The notes below the pieces were generated by a model. That model had not been told where the DNA came from and did not search any database. It saw only the letters and a program-made list of their open reading frames with translations. A stretch of 64,000 nucleotides of DNA from Fistularia commersonii. Its lineage: Eukaryota > Chordata > Actinopteri > Syngnathiformes > Fistulariidae. The stretch lies in the NCBI GenBank assembly GCA_037954325.1, contig JBBMNZ010000030.1, positions 12,307,001 to 12,371,000 on the forward strand. The letters run 5' to 3'. Within the stretch, counting starts at the first letter, position 1. Each line of letters opens with the position of its first letter. A program made the translations under genes and the position numbers. Shown here piece after piece: positions 24,101-36,377 of this stretch.

Positions 24101-27100
24101 CCAGATCGATAGAGGGACGGGTTAACAACGACCTCCATTGATGCTGATGACCTACAGGGTACTAATGGAAATTTGACCACTGCAGGTCAAAGAAGAAGAG
24201 GGGGAAGGCATGTTCAGAAGCAGAGAGAGAGGAGGAAAGGAAAGAGCCTGGGACTGAGGGTAGGGACTTTGAATATCGGGACTCTGACAGGAAAAAGAAG
24301 AGAGTTGGTTGACATGATGCAGAGAAGGAAGGTGGATATACTGTGTGTCCAGGAGACCAGGTGGAAAGGTACTAAGGGTAGAAGCCTAGGAGCAGGCTTT
24401 AAGTTGTACTATCATGGTACTGACAAGAAGAGAAATGGAGTAGGAGTTATCTTGAAGGAGGAGTTTGTTAGGAACCTTCTGGAGGTGAAAAGAATGTCGA
24501 TAGACTTGTGAGTCTGAAACTGGAAATTGAAGGTGCGATGCTCAGTGTTGTTAGTGGCTATGCCCCGCAGGTGGGATGTGACTTTGAAAAGAAGGAGAAG
24601 TTCTGGAATGAGTTAGATGAAGTGATACAGAATATTCCCAGAAATGAGAGAGTGGTAATTGGTGCAGACTTCAATGGACATGTTGGCGAAGGCAACAGAG
24701 GGGATGAAGAAGTGATGGGCAGATTTGGTAAACAGGGTAGGAATGCAGAAGGACGGATGGTGGTCGTCTTTGCAAAAAGGATGGAAATTAACCTTTATTC
24801 CAGAAAAAACAGGATCATAGGGTAACTTATAAGAGTGGAGGTAGGAGCAGGCAGGTAGACTACATCTTGTATAGACGAGGTAACCTGAAAGAGATCAGTG
24901 ACTGCAAAGTAGTTGTAGGTAAGAGTGTAGCCAGACAGCATAAGATTGTGGTTTATAGGATGACTCTGGTGACAAGGAAGAGCTGATGAATGTGGAACTA
25001 TTGTAGACCATAAAGTAGCACAAATTAGGAAAATTGAAGTGAGGAAGGCATTGAGGAGGATGAAGAGTGGAAAAGCAGTTGGTCCTGATGATATACCTGT
25101 GGAGGTGTGGAAGTGTCCAGGATAGGCAGCGGTAGAGTTTCTGATTCGATTATTCAACAGGATCTTCAAGAGAAGATGCCTGAAGAATGGAGACAAAGTG
25201 TGATGGTGCCTATTCTTAAGAATAATGCAGAATTGCGGCAGCTATAGAGGGATAAAGTTGATGAACCATACGATGAAGTTATGGAAAAGAGTAGTGGAAA
25301 CTAAACTGAGAGCAGAAGTCAGCATTTGTGAACAGCAGTATGGCTCCATGCCTAGAAAGAGTACTACAGATTCAGTATTTGCTTTGAGAATACTAATAGA
25401 GCAGTACAGAGAAGGCCAGAGGGAGCTGCATTGTGTTTTGTAGACCTAGAAAATGACAGGGTGCCAAGAGAGGAGTTCTGGTATTGTATGAGGAAGTCTG
25501 GAGTGGCAGAGAAGTATGTTAAACTGGTGCAGGACATGTATACTAGGTGTTAGACAGTGGTACGATGTGCTGTAGGGGTAACAGAGAAGTTCAAAGTGGA
25601 AGTGGGACTCCATCAGGGATCAGCTCTGAGCCCCTTCTTGTTCACAATGGTGATGGACAGGCTGACAGATGAGGTTAGACAGGAATCCCCATGGACCAAG
25701 ATGTTTGCAGATGACATTGTGATCTGTAGCGAGAGCAGACAACAGGTAGAGGAAAATCTAGAGAGGTGGAGGTATGCTCTGCAAAGGAGAGGAATGAAAG
25801 TTAGTCGCAGCAAGATAGAATTTATGTGTGTGAATGAGAGGAACTCGGGTTGAAAGGTGAGGCTACAGGGAGTGGAGATCAAGAAGTTCGAGGATTTCAG
25901 GTACTTGGGGTCAACAGTCCAGAGCAACGGAGAGTTTGGAAAAGAGGTGAAGAGACGGGTCCAAGCAGGTTGGAATTGGTGGAGAAATGTGTCAGGGGTA
26001 CTATGTGATAGAAGACTATCGGCCAGAATAAAACGAAAGGTGTGCAAGACAGTGGGGAGACCAGCGATGCTGTATGGCCTAGAAACATTTACAATGACGA
26101 AAAGACAGGAGGCTGACCTTGGGGTTGCAGAGATGAAGATGTTGAGATTCTCTTTGGGAGTGACTAGGATGGATAGGATCAGGAATGAGTCTATCAGAGG
26201 AACAGCACATGTTAGATGTTTTGGAGAGAAGGTCAGAGAAGCCAGACTGAGATGGTTCGGTCATGTACAAAGGAGGGATAGTGAGTATATTGGTAGACGG
26301 ATGCTGGAATGGGAGCTGCCAGGCAAGAGGTCTCGAGGAAGACAAAAGAGAAGATTTATGGATGTAGTGAGAGAGGATATGAAGGTAGTTGGTGTTAGAG
26401 AGGAGGATACATAGAATAAGGTTAGATGGAGAAAGTTGACTCGCTGTGGCGACCCCTGACGGGAAAAGCCGAAAGAAGAAGTGTTAGCTGTTAGAGCTAG
26501 CAGCTAAGAGGGAACAGCAAGCTGGATGTTGCTCCCTCAGGAGAAGCCTCTTCAAGCTCTGCTTGAAAGACTCGAGTCCCTGCCGACCTCTGGGTCACCT
26601 CTGCGCCCCCTCTGGTCACCAGGTACACCCCTGTGGGACGATCCTTCTTCTCCTCTCCAAAGGACTACGACCACCCTCTGGGCGGAGGAAGAGAGGTGTG
26701 GTTCGGTTTCCATCAGTCCGTGCGACCAGCCATGTGGAAGATGATGCTCAACATCGACGGTGAGATTCGAGCCCCGTCTTCTCCGTAGGAACCTTCCTTT
26801 CCAAGGCTCAACAGTTCCCTGTCCCCCCCCACCTTGCAGTGTCAGCCACAGCCTTCTACAAAGCCCAGCAGGTCATCCAGTTCATGTGCGAGGTCCTGGA
26901 CATCCACAACATCGACGAGCAGCCACGGCCCCTCACCGACTCCCACAGGGTGAAGTTCACCAAGGAGATTAAAGGTGATGGCTCTGCTGGTCAGGACCTG
27001 CTTTGCTGGTCCTCAGTCAGTATCAGTTTCATTTGGTGCACAAAAGAGGTGAAAAAGAGTTCCTCCTCTCTCTGTATGAAGGTCTTAAGGTGGAGGTGAC

Positions 27101-30100
27101 CCACTGTGGAACAATGCGGAGGAAGTACAGAGTCTGCAATGTGACCCGTCGTCCTGCCAGTCTCCAGACGTAGGTGTCCACCCTCTCCTCTCAGGAGTTC
27201 CAGGGAGCTTCTGACAAAACCCCTGAAAGCTGCCTTTCCCTGGAACAACCAGATTCCCCTTGCAGCTGGAGAATGGTCAGACGGTTGAGCGGACAGTGGC
27301 CCAGTACTTCAGGGAGAAGTACAACCTACAGCTCAAGTACCCTCACCTGCCCTGTCTGCAGGTGGGCCAGGAGCAGAAGCATACCTACCTGCCTCTGGAG
27401 GTAAGGACCCATCAGCAGCATCGAAGGCTTGTCTTCACCCGTTGCATTGTTCAAGACTGCAATAAAGAACTGCATTTATCTTTGAGATGCCAAACCTTCT
27501 CTGGTGACTCAGGTCTACTAAAGATACTGACCTCCCAGTACGACCAGAGTATGTGATACTAACTTCAGGAGTACCAGGAGCACCAAACTCAGACTATAAG
27601 ATCCCAGAGGTTCAGGAGATCAAGGTCCATGGAACTCAAGTGGGAGATGACCAGTCTGAATGAAACCTGAAACTATGTTTGTTGTTCAGGTGTGTAACGT
27701 TGTGGCAGGCCAGCGCTGCATCAAGAAGCTAACGGACAACCAGACATCTACCATGATAAAGGCCACCGCCCGCTCCGCTCCAGACAGGCAGGAGGAGATC
27801 AGCCGGCTGGTGAGCACACAAACCGTACACACACACACACACACACTCACACGTACACACACACGCCTGACCTCCTGCTCCTCCCTCAGGTGAGAAGTGC
27901 AAACTACGACGCTGACCCTTTTGTAAAGGAGTTCCAGTTCCGAGTACGAGACGAGATGGCTCAGGTGACAGGCCGCGTCCTGCCGGCCCCCATGCTGCAG
28001 TACGGCGGCAGGGTGAGCTCCGAACCCTTCATGGTACCTCCACTTTCAATCACGCTTCTTTGGCTGGTGTGTGCGCGTGTGTGCGCGTATGTGTGCGTGC
28101 GCATGTGTCTGTGTGTCTGTGTGTCTGTGTGTCTGTGTGTATGTGTGTGTGTGTGTTATGTGTTATGTGTTATGTGTTATGTGTGAGAGACTTTCAGCTC
28201 CAGCAGATCAACCCTGCACTGTCATTGCAGAACCGCACAGTGGCCACACCAAGCCAGGGCGTGTGGGACATGAGGGGGAAACAGTTCCACACTGGTGTGG
28301 AGATCAAGATGTGGGCCATCGCCTGCTTTGCCACCCAGAGGCAGTGCCGGGAAGAAATCCTCAAGTGAATCCAGAACTTCCTCCTCGAGAAGGTCTCCAT
28401 CTTTGAGATCTCCACCTACAACACGTGTGTCCCTCTGTTTTTCTCTAACTTCCAGGAACTTCACTGACCAGCTACGGAAGATCTCCAAGGATGCCGGGAT
28501 GCCCATCCAGGGCCAGCCCTGCTTCTGTAAGTATGCCCAGGGGGCGGACAGCGTGGAGCCCATGTTCAGACACCTGAAGAACACGTACACCGGGCTGCAG
28601 CTGATCATTGTGATCCTGCCCGGGAAGACTCCTGTCTACGGTATGGTCACATCTTCTCTGAGCAGGAATAGCAGGCAAGGTAACAGCATGGTAACAGAAC
28701 ATCCACCTGTGACCCCAGCTGAGGTGAAGAGGGTTGGAGACACCCTCCTGGGCATGGCCACCCAGTGCGTCCAGGTGAAGAACGTGGTGAAGACCTCCCC
28801 CCAGACCTTGTCCAACCTCTGCCTGAAGATCAACGTCAAGCTGGGAGGCATCAACAACATCCTGGTGCCGCACCAACGGTGAGTGCCACGGGCCTGGTCC
28901 AAGGTCCTCTGGTTAATGGGAGGTCTCCTGAAGCACTATCATCATCTTGTCATCTAGCCCTTCAGTGTTCCAGCAGCCAATCATTTTCCTTGGTGCCGAT
29001 GTTACTCATCCTCCAGCAGGCGATGGGAAGAAGCCCTCCATCGCAGCGGTGAGGTTTCAGCACATGGTTTAGTTCACCGGAGAGCTGGAGCTTGGTAGAA
29101 CAGCATGAGATGTTGCTGATTCCTGCTGTGCCTACACAGGTGGTGGGCAGCATGGACGCCCACCCCAGCAGATACTGCGCCACGGTACGAGTGCAGCGGC
29201 CCCGACAGGAGGTCATCCAGGACCTGGCCTCCATGGTGCGAGAGCTCCTGATCCAGTTCTACAAGTCAACTCGCTACAAGCCAACCAGGATCATCTTCTA
29301 CCGGGATGGGGTGTCGGAGGGCCAGTTCAGACAGGTCGGTCCAGAAGCTGCTTCTCAGGCTACCGAAGAGACACGGAGCACATTGCAAGGCCCTCTCCTA
29401 AGTGGGTGTCACCAGAGATGTTCCTCCTCTCCGATGACACCTGGAACGGCGTCTGCTCCTGTGCGGTGGACCATAACATCTAACTCACTATGGTCTCCTG
29501 GGCAGGTTCTGTACTACGAGCTCCTGGCCATCAGGGAAGCCTGCATCAGTCTAGAGAAGGAGTACCAGCCAGGCATCACCTACATCGTGGTCCAGAAACG
29601 CCACCACACGCGTCTCTTCTGTGCCGACCGCAGCGAGCGGGTGAGTGACCTCTGCGGGACGCCCGGCATCCTCCTGGCGTGAAGAGGCTCAACGGTGATC
29701 TTCTGCAGGTGGGAAGGAGCGGGAACATCCCTGCAGGCACCACGGTGGACACGGACATCACCCATCCCTACGAGTTTGACTTTTATCTCTGCAGCCATAC
29801 TGGGATTCAGGTAGGACCCTCGGCTTGGCTGAGAAACTCGGTTCTTGAGGAGCCACTGAATCTTCTCCATACTCCAGGGCACCAGCCGTCCTTCCCACTA
29901 CCACGTCCTGTGGGACGACAACTGCTTCACCGCTGACGAGTTCCAGCTCCTCACTTACCAGCTGTGCCACACCTATGTCCGCTGTACACGCTCCGTTTCC
30001 ATTCCTGCACCAGCTTACTATGCCCACCTGGTGGCCTTCAGGGCCCGCTACCACCTGGTGGACAACGAGCACGACAGGTAGAGAAGAAACCGGGTTCCCC

Positions 30101-30178
<78 letters not shown>

Positions 30179-30352
30179 GTGGGGGTGGGGGGGGGGCTTT
30201 GCACTGACCTTTGCACTGACCTCCTTGTTCTCTATCCTGACAGTGCCGAGGGAAGCCACATCTCCGGCCAGAGCAACGGCAGGGATCCCCAGGCACTGGC
30301 TAAAGCTGTCCAGATCCACCACGACACCCTGAGGACCATGTACTTTGCCTGA
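21141..30352 (+). CDS. ago3: Argonaute 3
   Basis: Small-RNA-guided silencing protein of the cytoplasmic RISC complex. Nineteen exons read: 21141-21159, 22328-22499, 22591-22710, 22816-23022, 26623-26759, 26840-26974, 27082-27169, 27253-27400, 27690-27809, 27890-28012, 28231-28364, 28456-28640, 28719-28878, 28958-29048, 29140-29334, 29516-29640, 29709-29810, 29878-30077, 30244-30352; about 860 residues. The N-terminus (MDIGTTGAVGAQ, then RRPGYGTVGKAIKLLANCFQ) and FHTGVEIKMWAIACFATQRQ point to AGO3 rather than AGO1, 2 or 4. The PAZ, MID and PIWI domains are complete. The slicer tetrad is present: D in GADVTHP, E in RPRQEVIQD, D in YRDGVSEG and H in YYAHLVAF. Ends YFA. tekt2 nearby repeats the mammalian AGO3-TEKT2 linkage. 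Intron 4 (3.6 kb) contains LINE copy B. Confidence 0.96.
23919..26485 (+). mobile_element. RTE-like LINE, copy B (internally deleted)
   Basis: Same family as copy A, in the same orientation as ago3. It keeps the leader (23919 on), endonuclease (QETRWKG, GADFNGHVGE), reverse transcriptase (LHQGSALSPFLF, FADDIVICSES) and the C-terminal region missing from A (LRWFGHVQRRDSEYIGRRML), then the 3' end gtggcgacccctgacgggaa with gaaagaagaag. Relative to A it lacks a block near 24978, between endonuclease and reverse transcriptase, and it has stops. Inactive. Confidence 0.9.
30104..30176. repeat. (TG)n microsatellite in the last ago3 intron
   Basis: About 36 pure TG units followed by a G-rich stretch fill part of the 166-bp final intron of ago3. 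Confidence 0.95.
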
Positions 30353-31468
30353 CCAGAACGTGCTGTCCAGACCTCCAAGCTCACGGGCCCTCCAGGTTCT
30401 GCAGCAGGTTGTCTCAGCGTTTGGACAGAACCAACCCGGAGCGGTTCAGGGGGAAGGGGGGGATTCCTGTGACTCGGAGAAACCATACCAGTTTCTCCAC
30501 CTGTTGTGGACTTTGTGTCCGCAGGCTTCAGCTCGTCTTCACTATTTGTCAAATGTGCGGTTGCCATGGCAACATGATAATGGAGTCGGCTCATTAAACA
30601 AAGCCCCCCCACTTTTTTTTGCCCTGAAGCACTGCAGTTCCTCCCAGATGTCCCTTTAAACACTCAGCCAGGAGCTCAGGAGCTTCCTGCTCAGCTGAAC
30701 ATTGGTGAAGTAGCTGCTCAGCCATTCTGGAGCCCAATGTGCCTTTTTTGCGGGGGGGCTCGGCTTTCAGAGGCTCCTTCAGTGCAATAAGGTCTTCGTC
30801 TCCAGAGCAGCTTCACCACTCCATCATCTCAGATGGTTCAGCCCGTGTCGGGGGCTGGTTGCCGGTGAAACCATGAATGTACAGTGAAGAAATGCTGGAT
30901 GGAGAGCCTCTACAAAGTGCCTGATGGTGAAGATGGAGGGAGGACAGAAACAGTAGGTTGGTCTGAAGGCCTCCTGAGAGGACGTTTGTCTGGAATGTCT
31001 CCTTTTAGTTTACGTGATGAGGGAATGTTGGTGAGATGGGTTCATGAACCTGGCAGAGGGTCAGCCGATGTAGGAGATCAGAGGTTCAGCAGGGGAAAAT
31101 TGGAGGAGGAGGACAAGTTGGTCTAGATCTGACCTTGACGAGTCTGCTCAAAGTCAGGTCTCCTCTGGAGGTGTGTCTTTATCTGGAGAAGGAGGAACCT
31201 GTGAGAAATCAAACAAGCTGATCTGGATGCAGCACCTTCGGTCAGACCGGTGTGGTCTCCTCTTCCAGGTATCTGCTCCCAGGCAGGACTTCTCCTGCTC
31301 TGCACTGGAACAACAGGATACTAATCCAATAAGGTACCTCAGCCCACAACAAGAAGAACCGGTCTTCACCAGGGTATTGATAGAGACGCCACGGCTTGGA
31401 CCAAACCAATGTCCATGGGGGGGGGGGTGCAGTGACCACCAGGCGTCGCCAGAACCAAACTGTAGCTG
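30353..31468. other. ago3 3' UTR and intergenic DNA
   Basis: No exon recognised. The ago3 3' UTR begins here; a weak ATTAAA near 30593 could be its polyadenylation signal. The rest shows no family similarity that I can see. Confidence 0.45.
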
Positions 31469-31629
31469 CTAGAAGAACATTATTTTGTATTTCCTCCTGA
31501 GCATCCAGAGCCTGGACTCCAGATGGAGGTAGATGACAATCGCAGACGTGTTGGTGGTGGCGAGGGCTTCCTCTGCAGCCATCTGGAGGTCTGAATAGAC
31601 CCTGGTCTTCAAGATGACTCTGTCGGTCA
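31469..31629 (-). CDS. Unassigned terminal coding exon
   Basis: On the minus strand a strong polypyrimidine tract and acceptor (ctcctgccccccag) precede a 160-bp frame that stays open to a TAG at 31469. Codons mostly end in C or G, as in the true exons around it. The peptide includes TDRVILKTRVYSDLQMAAEE and IVIYLHLESRLWMLRRKYKI. I do not recognise the family. Candidate upstream exons lie at about 31880-32090 but I could not join them in one frame with confidence. It could be the 3' end of a small gene between ago3 and the ffar gene, or a chance open frame. Confidence 0.4.
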
Positions 31630-31766
31630 CTGGGGGGCAGGAGGATATGGGGGGCACCAGGGTTTAAAAAAGGTCCTCGCACGGAGGTGTCTGTTCTTGA
31701 CTGTGCCTTGTTCTCTGATGGTGCTCAAATAAAGATGGTGAAGTCCTGATTTGAGTCCAGGATGTA

Positions 31767-31769
<3 letters not shown>

Positions 31770-31804
<35 letters not shown>

Positions 31805-31822
31805 GCGTGTGCATGTGCGTGT
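31770..31822. repeat. (TG)n microsatellite
   Basis: TG run followed by a TGCG-type stretch, just upstream (minus-strand sense) of the unassigned exon. Confidence 0.9.
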
Positions 31823-32633
31823 TTGCGTGAACCCTTTAATACATGCCAGGACGATGATCTGTGGACCTCCTGCTGAGCTGAGAGGTTCTGTTGAAGCACA
31901 ACCCTGAACTTGGAAGCCACAGCCTGGAGAAGCGCTGGCCACCAGGTGTTGCTCTTCTCACCTGTGACACCTGAGCCTGGTTGAAGGGCTCCTTCCGCAA
32001 TGGACAGCAAAAACATCTGGAGGAGGAAGGTCCTCTGCAGCGCCCAGCTGCACATACCCGAACCAGTTTTTTCATGGTCCACTCTTCTTGCCTGATTCTG
32101 AGATTGGGACTCTTTTAGAAGAATGACTGTTTGTCCACCTCTTGATCCAGTTTGCCACATCAGTCAGAATGTGTGTGTGTGAGAGAGACACTGAAAGGAG
32201 CCTGAAGATAATTGACAGCTGGATGATGATGCCCAGTAGCTTTGCTAATATGGGATGAAGGAGACAATTTCACTGTTGACACTTGGCAGCTCAGGAGGTT
32301 ATTACTGTGCAATAAAACACTCCTTTATTAACAACAAGCAGGCAGCTCCTACAACATCAGGACCTTTATCACAACCCAAGGGAACCTCCTCCACACCAAG
32401 CAGGTCAGGAGGAGGTGCACCTCCAGCTAGTGTGGGAGGTGTGGAGAAATTCTATCAGAATAAAGTTCTACTGGCGCCAAGCTGGAAGTATTTCTACCCT
32501 TTATTATACTTACACAAGCTGAACTTGAAACTTCTGCACCTGTCAGGTGAGCTCCTCTGCCTGCTCAAAAGAAAAGTCCATTTCTCCCCGCAGCTCCAAT
32601 CAGCAGATGAAGCCCTCCCGGGTGAAGGTGCAG

Positions 32634-33545
32634 TCAATGGGCGGGCCTGTTGCAGCGCAAGATATGCAGCTTGGCCATGATGTTCTTGAGGCAGCGGTCC
32701 AGCATGCTCCTGACTGCTGCTGAGGAGAAGTAAAAGATGAAGGGGTCCAGGCAGGCGTTGAGGGTGCTGGAGAGCAGAGCCACATCCCTCCAGCTCTCGC
32801 TTTCCTGACGCGCGAACCCCACCACGTGGGAAGCGTTGTAGGGCCCAAAGCAGACAGCAAAGACCACTAGGGTTCCCACGGCGAGCCCGATGGCCCTCAG
32901 CCGCCGCCGCCGGCTGATGTTGGGCAAGCGGGAGAGGATGAGGATAAAGTTGACGTAGCAGAAGCAGCAGATGAAGAAGGGGATGCAGAAGAGGACTAGG
33001 AAGAGCTCCAGGCGGATGGGCAGCAGGATCTTCAGCTCAGACTCGTTAAAGTTGAGGTAGCAGGTGGGCGGGGGGGGGGCGGGATGAGCACTGTCCCCGC
33101 CGTCCCTCCACTGGGCATACGGAATGATGTAGACCACAGTGAGGTTCAGGGAGGTCACCGCCCAGAAGACCACACTGGCCAGCACAGCGTGGCGAGCTCG
33201 CCGGCACAAGGCATATCTGAAGGGAAAGGCCACCCCCAGGTAGCGCTCCACACCCACAGCCGTGAGGAGCAGCGTACTGTTGTAGATGGTCACGTAGAAG
33301 ATGAAGCCCGAGAAGGGACACAGCGAGTACGGCATCAGCCAGGCCATGTTGTCAAAAGCCTCCTTCATCTTGAAGGGCAGGAAGGCCAGGAAGATGAGGT
33401 CCGAGATGGTCAGGTTGAGGAGCAGGACGTCGATCGGCGCTGCCCTGCGTCGCACCTTGCTGCAGAAGGTGAGGAACGCCAGGATGTTGGTAGGAACCCC
33501 CATCAGGAAGGTGAAGATGTACACCGACAGCAGGAGCTGCAGCAT
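32634..33545 (-). CDS. Free fatty acid receptor, FFAR2/FFAR3-like
   Basis: Class A G-protein-coupled receptor for short-chain fatty acids; plasma membrane. Intronless coding frame of 303 residues with seven hydrophobic segments. Evidence for the family: the VLLLNLTISDLIFLAFLPFK block of TM2, ERYLGVAFPF after TM3, CYLNFNESELKILLPIRLEL into TM5, CFGPYNASHVVGF in TM6, and WRDVALLSSTLNACLDPFIF in TM7. The TM5 and TM7 arginines and the TM6 histidine that bind carboxylate in FFAR2/3 are present. I start at 33545, not at the further upstream ATG of the same frame (33662), because the latter would add a Ser/Phe run encoded by the GAA/GGA tract; a ccag just before 33545 could be a 5' UTR acceptor. FFAR2 versus FFAR3 cannot be settled; fish often have several ffar2-like genes. 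Confidence 0.88.
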   Translation of the reverse strand: MLQLLLSVYIFTFLMGVPTNILAFLTFCSKVRRRAAPIDVLLLNLTISDLIFLAFLPFKMKEAFDNMAWLMPYSLCPFSGFIFYVTIYNSTLLLTAVGVERYLGVAFPFRYALCRRARHAVLASVVFWAVTSLNLTVVYIIPYAQWRDGGDSAHPAPPPPTCYLNFNESELKILLPIRLELFLVLFCIPFFICCFCYVNFILILSRLPNISRRRRLRAIGLAVGTLVVFAVCFGPYNASHVVGFARQESESWRDVALLSSTLNACLDPFIFYFSSAAVRSMLDRCLKNIMAKLHILRCNRPAH

Positions 33546-33596
33546 GGTGGCTGCTGGCACGGCGCTGGAGGACACACAGGGGAGTATGGTCAGTCT

Positions 33597-34010
33597 GGAG
33601 GAGGAGGAGGAGAAGGAGAAGGAGAAGGAGAAGGAGAAGGAGAAGGAGATTGAGATTGACAAGAAGGATAAGAAGAAGGAAGAGGGGAGGAGAAGGACAA
33701 TGAAAAAGTGAAGAAGAAAAAGGAGAAGAAAAAGGAGTAATGGAGGAGAAGGAGAAGAAGGACAAGAAAGAGAAGAAGGAAGAAGGGAGTAGAGGGAGAA
33801 GAATGAGAAAGGAGAAGGAGGGAGGAGAAGCAGAAGAAGGAGAAGGAGGAGAGGAGGAGAGGGGAACGATGAGGAGGAGATGGAGAAGAAGAAGTAGGCG
33901 ATGGAGGAGAAGAAGAAGAAGGAGGAGATTGAGAAGGAGGAGGGGAGGAGAAGGAGATGGTTGAGGGGAGGAGAAAGGCAGGGAGTGGGAGAAGGGGAAA
34001 GAGGTGATGT
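33597..34010. repeat. Polypurine (GAA/GGA)n tract
   Basis: About 410 bp of the + strand are almost only A and G (gaggagaaggaga-type units). It starts 50 bp upstream of the ffar start codon, so on the gene's own strand it is polypyrimidine. All long open frames here are repeat artefacts. Confidence 0.95.
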
Positions 34011-35339
34011 AGAAGGAGAAGGTGACCACTGTGAGTAGGAGGTTGCAGAGGGGGGAAATCCTGATGAGCCTCAGCATGTCAGTCAGGACCTTCTAAGAGA
34101 AGTGGATTTAACAGGAAATTAAGTAGTGGAGGGCCAGAACCCCAGAGAAGATCACAATTTTCTGAACTCCAACCACCAGCTGATGTAGCCTTTGAGAACA
34201 CACAACTAAGAGGAACGTTCCAAGGAGAGGCTCCTTGGATTCTTCAAGAACCCAAGAAGTTCAAGAAGAAGGCCAGGAGATATTCTTTGTCCTCCTACGT
34301 CCACTGTGCACAAACACAAGAACCAGGAAACACACACACACACAAATACAGAGCAGTTGGTTAAGGTGAGCAGCACCGTCCTCTCTGATTTGCTCTTTGC
34401 TGAGGAGAAGTCATAAAAGACAAGATAGTTTGGCTCCTGGAGCCCTGGACCTCCACCTTCACAGAGAACATAACAGAGGAGGAACTCACCTCCTTCAAAC
34501 GTGAAGAATCAGGATCTCCATCGCTTTACCTCTGTCCCACCTGTTGCTTTGCCCACTGGCTAAAGGCTCCGCCCCCCAGGCTGCAGCCTCCGCCTCCCAG
34601 CCACAGGCTCCACCCACTGTTTGCCCAGCGCATAAGACTGCCATCAATATGCTTGTCCTCCTGAGGATTTGCTATCTTGCATCTGCTGGCGGAAATTTAA
34701 TAAGCTCCTGGACATCATCTTTGTTCTCTTTGCTTCCCCAAACACCATCTCCCGGCAACCGCCGGTGGCGTGGGGTGATTTAACAGGAAGCGTGCAGTGA
34801 TTGCAGAGCGGTGGTGAGGAGAAGCAACTCCAAACAAACTGTGGTCCTCATCCTTCGCTCAGAAGCTCCACACCAGAACAAGATCAGGTCCAGGTCTTCC
34901 CTTGTCTTCATCAGTGATGGACGCCATGAAATGAACCTGACCTTTGACAATTAGGATATGGTGCTCGGAGGGCCGGGGGCGGCGCCAATCACAGCTGGCC
35001 CTGGGATGAGGGGTGGGGCTTAACTGAAATGGCTCAGCTAACAATCATCCAAATATTCACCCTCCAATTCACCTGCCCGCTGTTTTTGTACTGTTTTAGG
35101 AAGACAGAGAATCTAGAGAATCCAGGCAGGAGAACATGGACAGTTAATAGAAAAGTGTCCGGCTCTAGTTTGGTTCCAGGAACTAGCCTCCTCCAAGGAC
35201 TCTTCTCACTGTGCATCTTCGCAGGCAGCAAGAGACCAATGAAGAAGAAAAGGAAGACAACATGGACAACATGGAGATGGAAGCTGGCCCAGCATTCATG
35301 GAATAATAGCCATGGACTGTCAGATGGTTGGAGTGTTTT

Positions 35340-35545
35340 TATAATAAATCCTTCATTAATCTCCATGGGGAAATTCGTTCTCATTAACCCATCATGGATG
35401 AGCAGTAGGCTCCCATACACCAGCACCAGGGGAGCAGTTAGGGGCTCAGTGTCTTGCTCAACAACACTTTGACACATTAGGAGGAGCCAGGAATTGAATG
35501 AGGAATGTTCAGTTACAAAGACGATCGTATTACCTCCTGGGCCCC
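35340..35545 (-). mobile_element. SINE copy
   Basis: On the minus strand it contains ggttcaattcc-type B-box remains (attcaattcctggctcctcc), the conserved core gttgagcaagacactgagcc with aactgctcccctgg, and a tail gaatttccccatggagatta. The same family occurs at 57100-57315 and 60395-60605. Confidence 0.75.
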
Positions 35546-36340
35546 TGAATTATTATCTCCATGCGAAGAACCCCGTTAGCTATTAGCTTACTCTGGCAAT
35601 AATATCAATGTTCCTTGACAAGCCCTGAAAACCCCTCTGAGGTGTAGCAGGCCAGATGAGCTTGGGCCTCTCAGTCACTCAATTTCTCGCTGCTTCTGTC
35701 CATTTTGACCCCCAAAGGTTTTGAAAATGTGTATGTGAATGGATGTGGCTTATGAGTTCCACCACTCAACAATCACCTGAGAGTTCCTGCTAAGATCCCG
35801 CATAATAGGATCTGAGGTCCATGGTCACTGTGACCCATCAGAGCAGCATGGATGCGATTCATCAGCAAAAGTTGATTCATGTTGAGGGAGATGTAAAATG
35901 AAGCTTGTAAATATTCTAGGGCTGAGCAGATGAAGTCCAACCATTGGTCTTTGTCCTTGAACAGTCCAACAGCAGTCCAGGTAATGTGGAGAGCAGGGGT
36001 TTCATTCTTCATTCTTTGATTTTATTTATCAGCAGTCCAGATTCACCAGAAAGATCTGACACAAGCTTCCATCTCCTTCAGGCACCAGATGATTGAGGAA
36101 TCTTGAAGCTGTCTATATTCTTCTAACACCACCTGGAGCCTTTTTAACACACAAACTCCACCCTGGACTTTCGTCCTCATCAAACCTGCATTCATCTTCT
36201 TCTCAAAGTTCAGAGCTTAGCCCTGAAGGAGGTCGTTTCCTGGCCCTTGTCCACCAGGGCATGATCACCTCAGGAGGAGAGTACTGAGGTATCACCTCAG
36301 TGTTTGGTCCCAGGAGAGCAGGGTGAAATGGGGAAGCGGC

Positions 36341-36341
<1 letters not shown>

Positions 36342-36375
<34 letters not shown>
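36342..36375. repeat. (CA)n microsatellite
   Basis: A pure CA run just downstream of the ffar1 stop codon in the sense of that gene. Confidence 0.95.

Positions 36376-36377
<2 letters not shown>

Noticed and set aside
33084..34077. Long + and - frames rich in Glu/Lys/Arg or Ser/Leu, up to 241 residues
   Set aside because: They come from the polypurine tract or are shadows of the ffar gene on the other strand.
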